Below are positions 21,862-23,526 of a stretch of 23,526 nt of DNA, piece after piece. The position numbers and the translations under genes were made by a program. The notes beneath the pieces were generated by a model. The model did no database searches. It saw only the letters and a program-made list of their open reading frames with translations, and had not been told where the DNA came from. The DNA lies in NCBI GenBank assembly GCA_045587205.1, contig JAZNBV010000117.1, positions 1 through 23,526 on the forward strand, given 5' to 3'. This stretch comes from SIG78 sp045587205. Its GTDB lineage: Bacteria; Verrucomicrobiota; Lentisphaeria; Victivallales; Victivallaceae. Within the stretch, counting starts at the first letter, position 1, and each line of letters starts with the position of its first letter.

Positions 21862-22632
21862 ATGGAAGAAAAAATTACAGAAAGCAAAAGGGAAACCGGA
21901 ATATCTATCTTTGACGGAATATTCAAAATGGCAAAGGATGCCGGAGCATTGAAGGAAATGGAAGCCATTATGGATTATCAGACGGCTGACCATTTCAATG
22001 AAGAAGCCAAAATTCCCATCACCAACCACCTTTTCAATGTCCGATTTGAAGTGAATTTCGGTTGTTCAGAAGGCATTTACATTGACGCCTACATCGTTGG
22101 TGAAATCGACGAAGCCGGTGAAGACAGGCGTATCCACATCGGATTGATCAAAACGCTTGAATATGATTTGAACGCAATGCGGATGATGGGCGAAGCCTGC
22201 GGAGTATTACAGTTCTATGCCAGAAAATATCTTGCTCAAAAGCTGGATAATCTTCTGCCCGATTATTCCAAGTTTTTCATCTATCACGAAAAACACCGGA
22301 TTCACGTCTGCAATTACTGCAAGAATTTCGGCACCGTAGATGTTTGGGAAATTCCCCATCCGGAACCGTCAGAAAACCGCAATAAAAAATTTGCCTTGCG
22401 TTGCCGTGTTTGCGGAACCGGAACTCATTATGAAAGCAGTTCGTTGCCATTGATCCGTGCCTGGAACAAAGGTGATTCCTATATCTTTCCCAATGGGACA
22501 ATACTTGTTCAACTATCTGAACTGCAAAAGATTTGTGCCTTAAAAGACAAAATCAAATGTGATCTGAATTGTGCAAAATGTCCCGGCAAAGGCCTCCGGG
22601 AACTGCGCCGGATCACTCATATTGAGGAATAA
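21862..22632 (+). CDS. Lar-like zinc-ribbon protein with an extra Cys cluster
   Basis: A 256-residue protein. Residues about 147-203 match the Lar restriction-alleviation fold: CNYC (C150, C153), CRVC (C181, C184), then a helix ending in RAWN (199-202). Lar modulates type I restriction, and Lar-like domains are common in phages. A second cysteine group, C233, C237 and C240 (CDLNCAKC), lies near the C-terminus. The first ~145 residues are acidic and mixed, with no recognised domain. The start follows AAGGAA, 20 bases after the PAPS-reductase-like gene. It is the last gene before the terminator at 22649. Anti-restriction is suggested by the family but not shown. Confidence 0.65.
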   Translation: MEEKITESKRETGISIFDGIFKMAKDAGALKEMEAIMDYQTADHFNEEAKIPITNHLFNVRFEVNFGCSEGIYIDAYIVGEIDEAGEDRRIHIGLIKTLEYDLNAMRMMGEACGVLQFYARKYLAQKLDNLLPDYSKFFIYHEKHRIHVCNYCKNFGTVDVWEIPHPEPSENRNKKFALRCRVCGTGTHYESSSLPLIRAWNKGDSYIFPNGTILVQLSELQKICALKDKIKCDLNCAKCPGKGLRELRRITHIEE

Positions 22633-22648
22633 CTCTTTCTGTTGGCAG

Positions 22649-22697
22649 GGCTTGTACGGGAACGGAATAAATCCGTCTTTTCCCGGCAAGCCTTTTT
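22649..22697 (+). terminator. Strong Rho-independent terminator of the phage-like operon
   Basis: A long nested stem: GGCTTG pairs with CAAGCC (22649-22654/22687-22692), CGGGA with TCCCG, and ACGGA with TCCGT around the loop. Five T residues follow at 22693-22697. It lies 17 bases past the Lar-like gene's stop codon. Confidence 0.85.
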
Positions 22698-22718
22698 GTA
22701 ATAATAATATTTTTTAAG

Positions 22719-22747
22719 TTGTAAATTGTCGCTTAATATGGTATATT
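22719..22747 (+). promoter_or_regulatory. Promoter of the SdpI-family gene
   Basis: TTGTAA (22719-22724) and TATATT (22742-22747) are separated by exactly 17 bp, 41 bases upstream of the ATG at 22788. Confidence 0.5.
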
Positions 22748-22787
22748 ACTATCGCGGACGTAAAATAACTGATTGAGATACCAAATT

Positions 22788-23210
22788 ATGAAAAAAATCA
22801 GAAAATCATATATTTCTTTACTATTACCATTGTTTCCGATACTTTTTATCTTGCATAGTGAAACAGGTGATTTTTCGCACAAATTATTTCGTTTAGTTTT
22901 TACGGCAGTAGGTATTGTTTGTATCTTTATCGGAATTATTATGCCCAAAATAAAAATTAATCACTGGATAGGTTTTCGAATAAAATGTACAATGGACAAT
23001 CCGGAGATCTGGCGTCAAGTACATCAAACAGCAGGAGTTTTATGGTTTATTGGTGGATACTTGATTGCATTTGAAGCCGCTTTTGTTCCGCTATATCTTA
23101 TTGTTCCTATTGTACTCGGAATAGTATTTTTGCTTTGCAGTTTTTCTCTTACCCACGCAGCTTTGCTTGCTAAAAAGAAACAAGCTAAGAGAAATAATCA
23201 TAATTATTAA
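22788..23210 (+). CDS. SdpI-family small membrane protein
   Basis: A 140-residue protein with four predicted membrane segments (about residues 8-24, 36-56, 82-98 and 104-124). The conserved SdpI stretch is present between segments 2 and 3: a GFRIKCTMDNPEIWRQVHQ block, corresponding to the G.R...TL...E.W...H of the family. Bacillus SdpI gives immunity to the SdpC killing peptide and signals to a repressor; most other members have no known role. No toxin or ArsR-type regulator gene lies nearby. The start at 22788 is preferred over an in-frame TTG at 22773; the ribosome binding site is weak. Confidence 0.78.
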   Translation: MKKIRKSYISLLLPLFPILFILHSETGDFSHKLFRLVFTAVGIVCIFIGIIMPKIKINHWIGFRIKCTMDNPEIWRQVHQTAGVLWFIGGYLIAFEAAFVPLYLIVPIVLGIVFLLCSFSLTHAALLAKKKQAKRNNHNY

Positions 23211-23229
23211 TCAAAGGAGTGCTACTACA

Positions 23230-23418
23230 ATGTCTATAAATATAACATTTGATGAATACGAAGAAGTTTCATCTGTAAGTATTAATGGAGAAACTTTGGA
23301 TTCAGATGATGGAGAAGTTTGGTTCTGTCCCCAATATCTTCTGAAAGATGTACAAGTAAACGATTTTCCTAAAAATATAAAATTTCCACAGCCATCCCAT
23401 AACTTTTCTATAAAGTAG
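23230..23418 (+). CDS. Unknown small acidic protein
   Basis: A 62-residue protein starting at 23230, with AAAGGAG ten bases upstream. It is acidic and beta-rich in appearance (ITFDEYEEVSSVSINGETL) with no membrane segment or recognised domain. It follows the SdpI-family gene by 19 bases and may share its transcript; a terminator-like hairpin lies 16 bases after the stop. Function unknown. Confidence 0.55.
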   Translation: MSINITFDEYEEVSSVSINGETLDSDDGEVWFCPQYLLKDVQVNDFPKNIKFPQPSHNFSIK

Positions 23419-23434
23419 CTGTAAAAACAGATTT

Positions 23435-23457
23435 TGCAAATAATTTGCAGATTTTTT
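23435..23457 (+). terminator. Terminator-like hairpin
   Basis: TGCAAAT (23435-23441) pairs with ATTTGCA (23443-23449), leaving a very small loop, and six T residues follow at 23452-23457. The stem is AT-rich and short, so it is only moderately convincing. Confidence 0.5.
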
Positions 23458-23526
23458 CGCCAGGGGTACAAATACAACAGTCCCTTGTCATTTTTGCGTT
23501 TCTATACTTATTTTAAATCTTCCAGA

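Overview
The window looks like a piece of a Lentisphaerota (Victivallales-like) chromosome. The main clue is the pilin-like protein at 11555-12331, which has the N-terminal prepilin helix and a C-terminal H-X9-[D/Q]G signature typical of a family greatly expanded in Lentisphaerota, Planctomycetota and relatives. It sits inside a large sugar-degradation operon without SusC/SusD genes, also typical of that group. The phylum is inferred from gene content; no rRNA gene is present.

The layout has four parts. (1) Positions 1-3399 are a decaying mobile element: tandem hairpins joined by a fixed 9-base linker (1-126), a 930-base gene-free stretch holding a strict 21-bp-phased CCGGA array that ends in an inverted repeat (497-650), an excisionase-like HTH gene (minus), an operator-like intergenic region, an HUH replication-initiator-like gene of the inovirus Gp2/YagK type, an unknown gene, and a convergent small gene perhaps related to YubB/DUF1281. 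Two of these genes carry a single in-frame stop codon inside otherwise coherent reading frames. (2) Positions 3465-19352 are a carbohydrate operon: an AraC regulator (minus) diverges from eight plus-strand genes: cytoplasmic GH2 beta-mannosidase, a 1479-residue exported multi-domain glycosidase with three tandem N-terminal modules, the pilin-like protein, two tandem GH130 mannoside phosphorylases, a GH78 alpha-L-rhamnosidase, an exported metallophosphoesterase and a HAD phosphatase-like protein. Gaps are mostly 12-40 bp, with no internal terminator seen, and a good sigma-70 promoter lies at 4424-4451. (3) Positions 19480-20810 are further mobile-element debris: a RepA-type ATPase lacking its P-loop half, a tyrosine recombinase lacking its N-terminal half, a strong shared terminator, and the 3' tail of another gene cut at the same junction. 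(4) Positions 20821-22632 are a three-gene, phage-like operon (unknown 80-residue protein, PAPS-reductase-family protein, Lar-like zinc-ribbon protein) ending in a clear terminator. An SdpI-family membrane protein gene and a small unknown gene follow.

My reading of the central operon is that the exported glycosidase starts attack on a mannose- and rhamnose-containing beta-glycan. Oligosaccharides are then imported by a transporter not encoded here. GH78 removes rhamnose, GH2 hydrolyses terminal beta-mannose, and the GH130 pair phosphorolyses mannosyl-glucose-type disaccharides to mannose-1-phosphate. Substrate identity is inference. The carbohydrate operon is flanked on both sides by complementary remnants of mobile replication/integration genes, which may mean it was cargo or that an element inserted around it.
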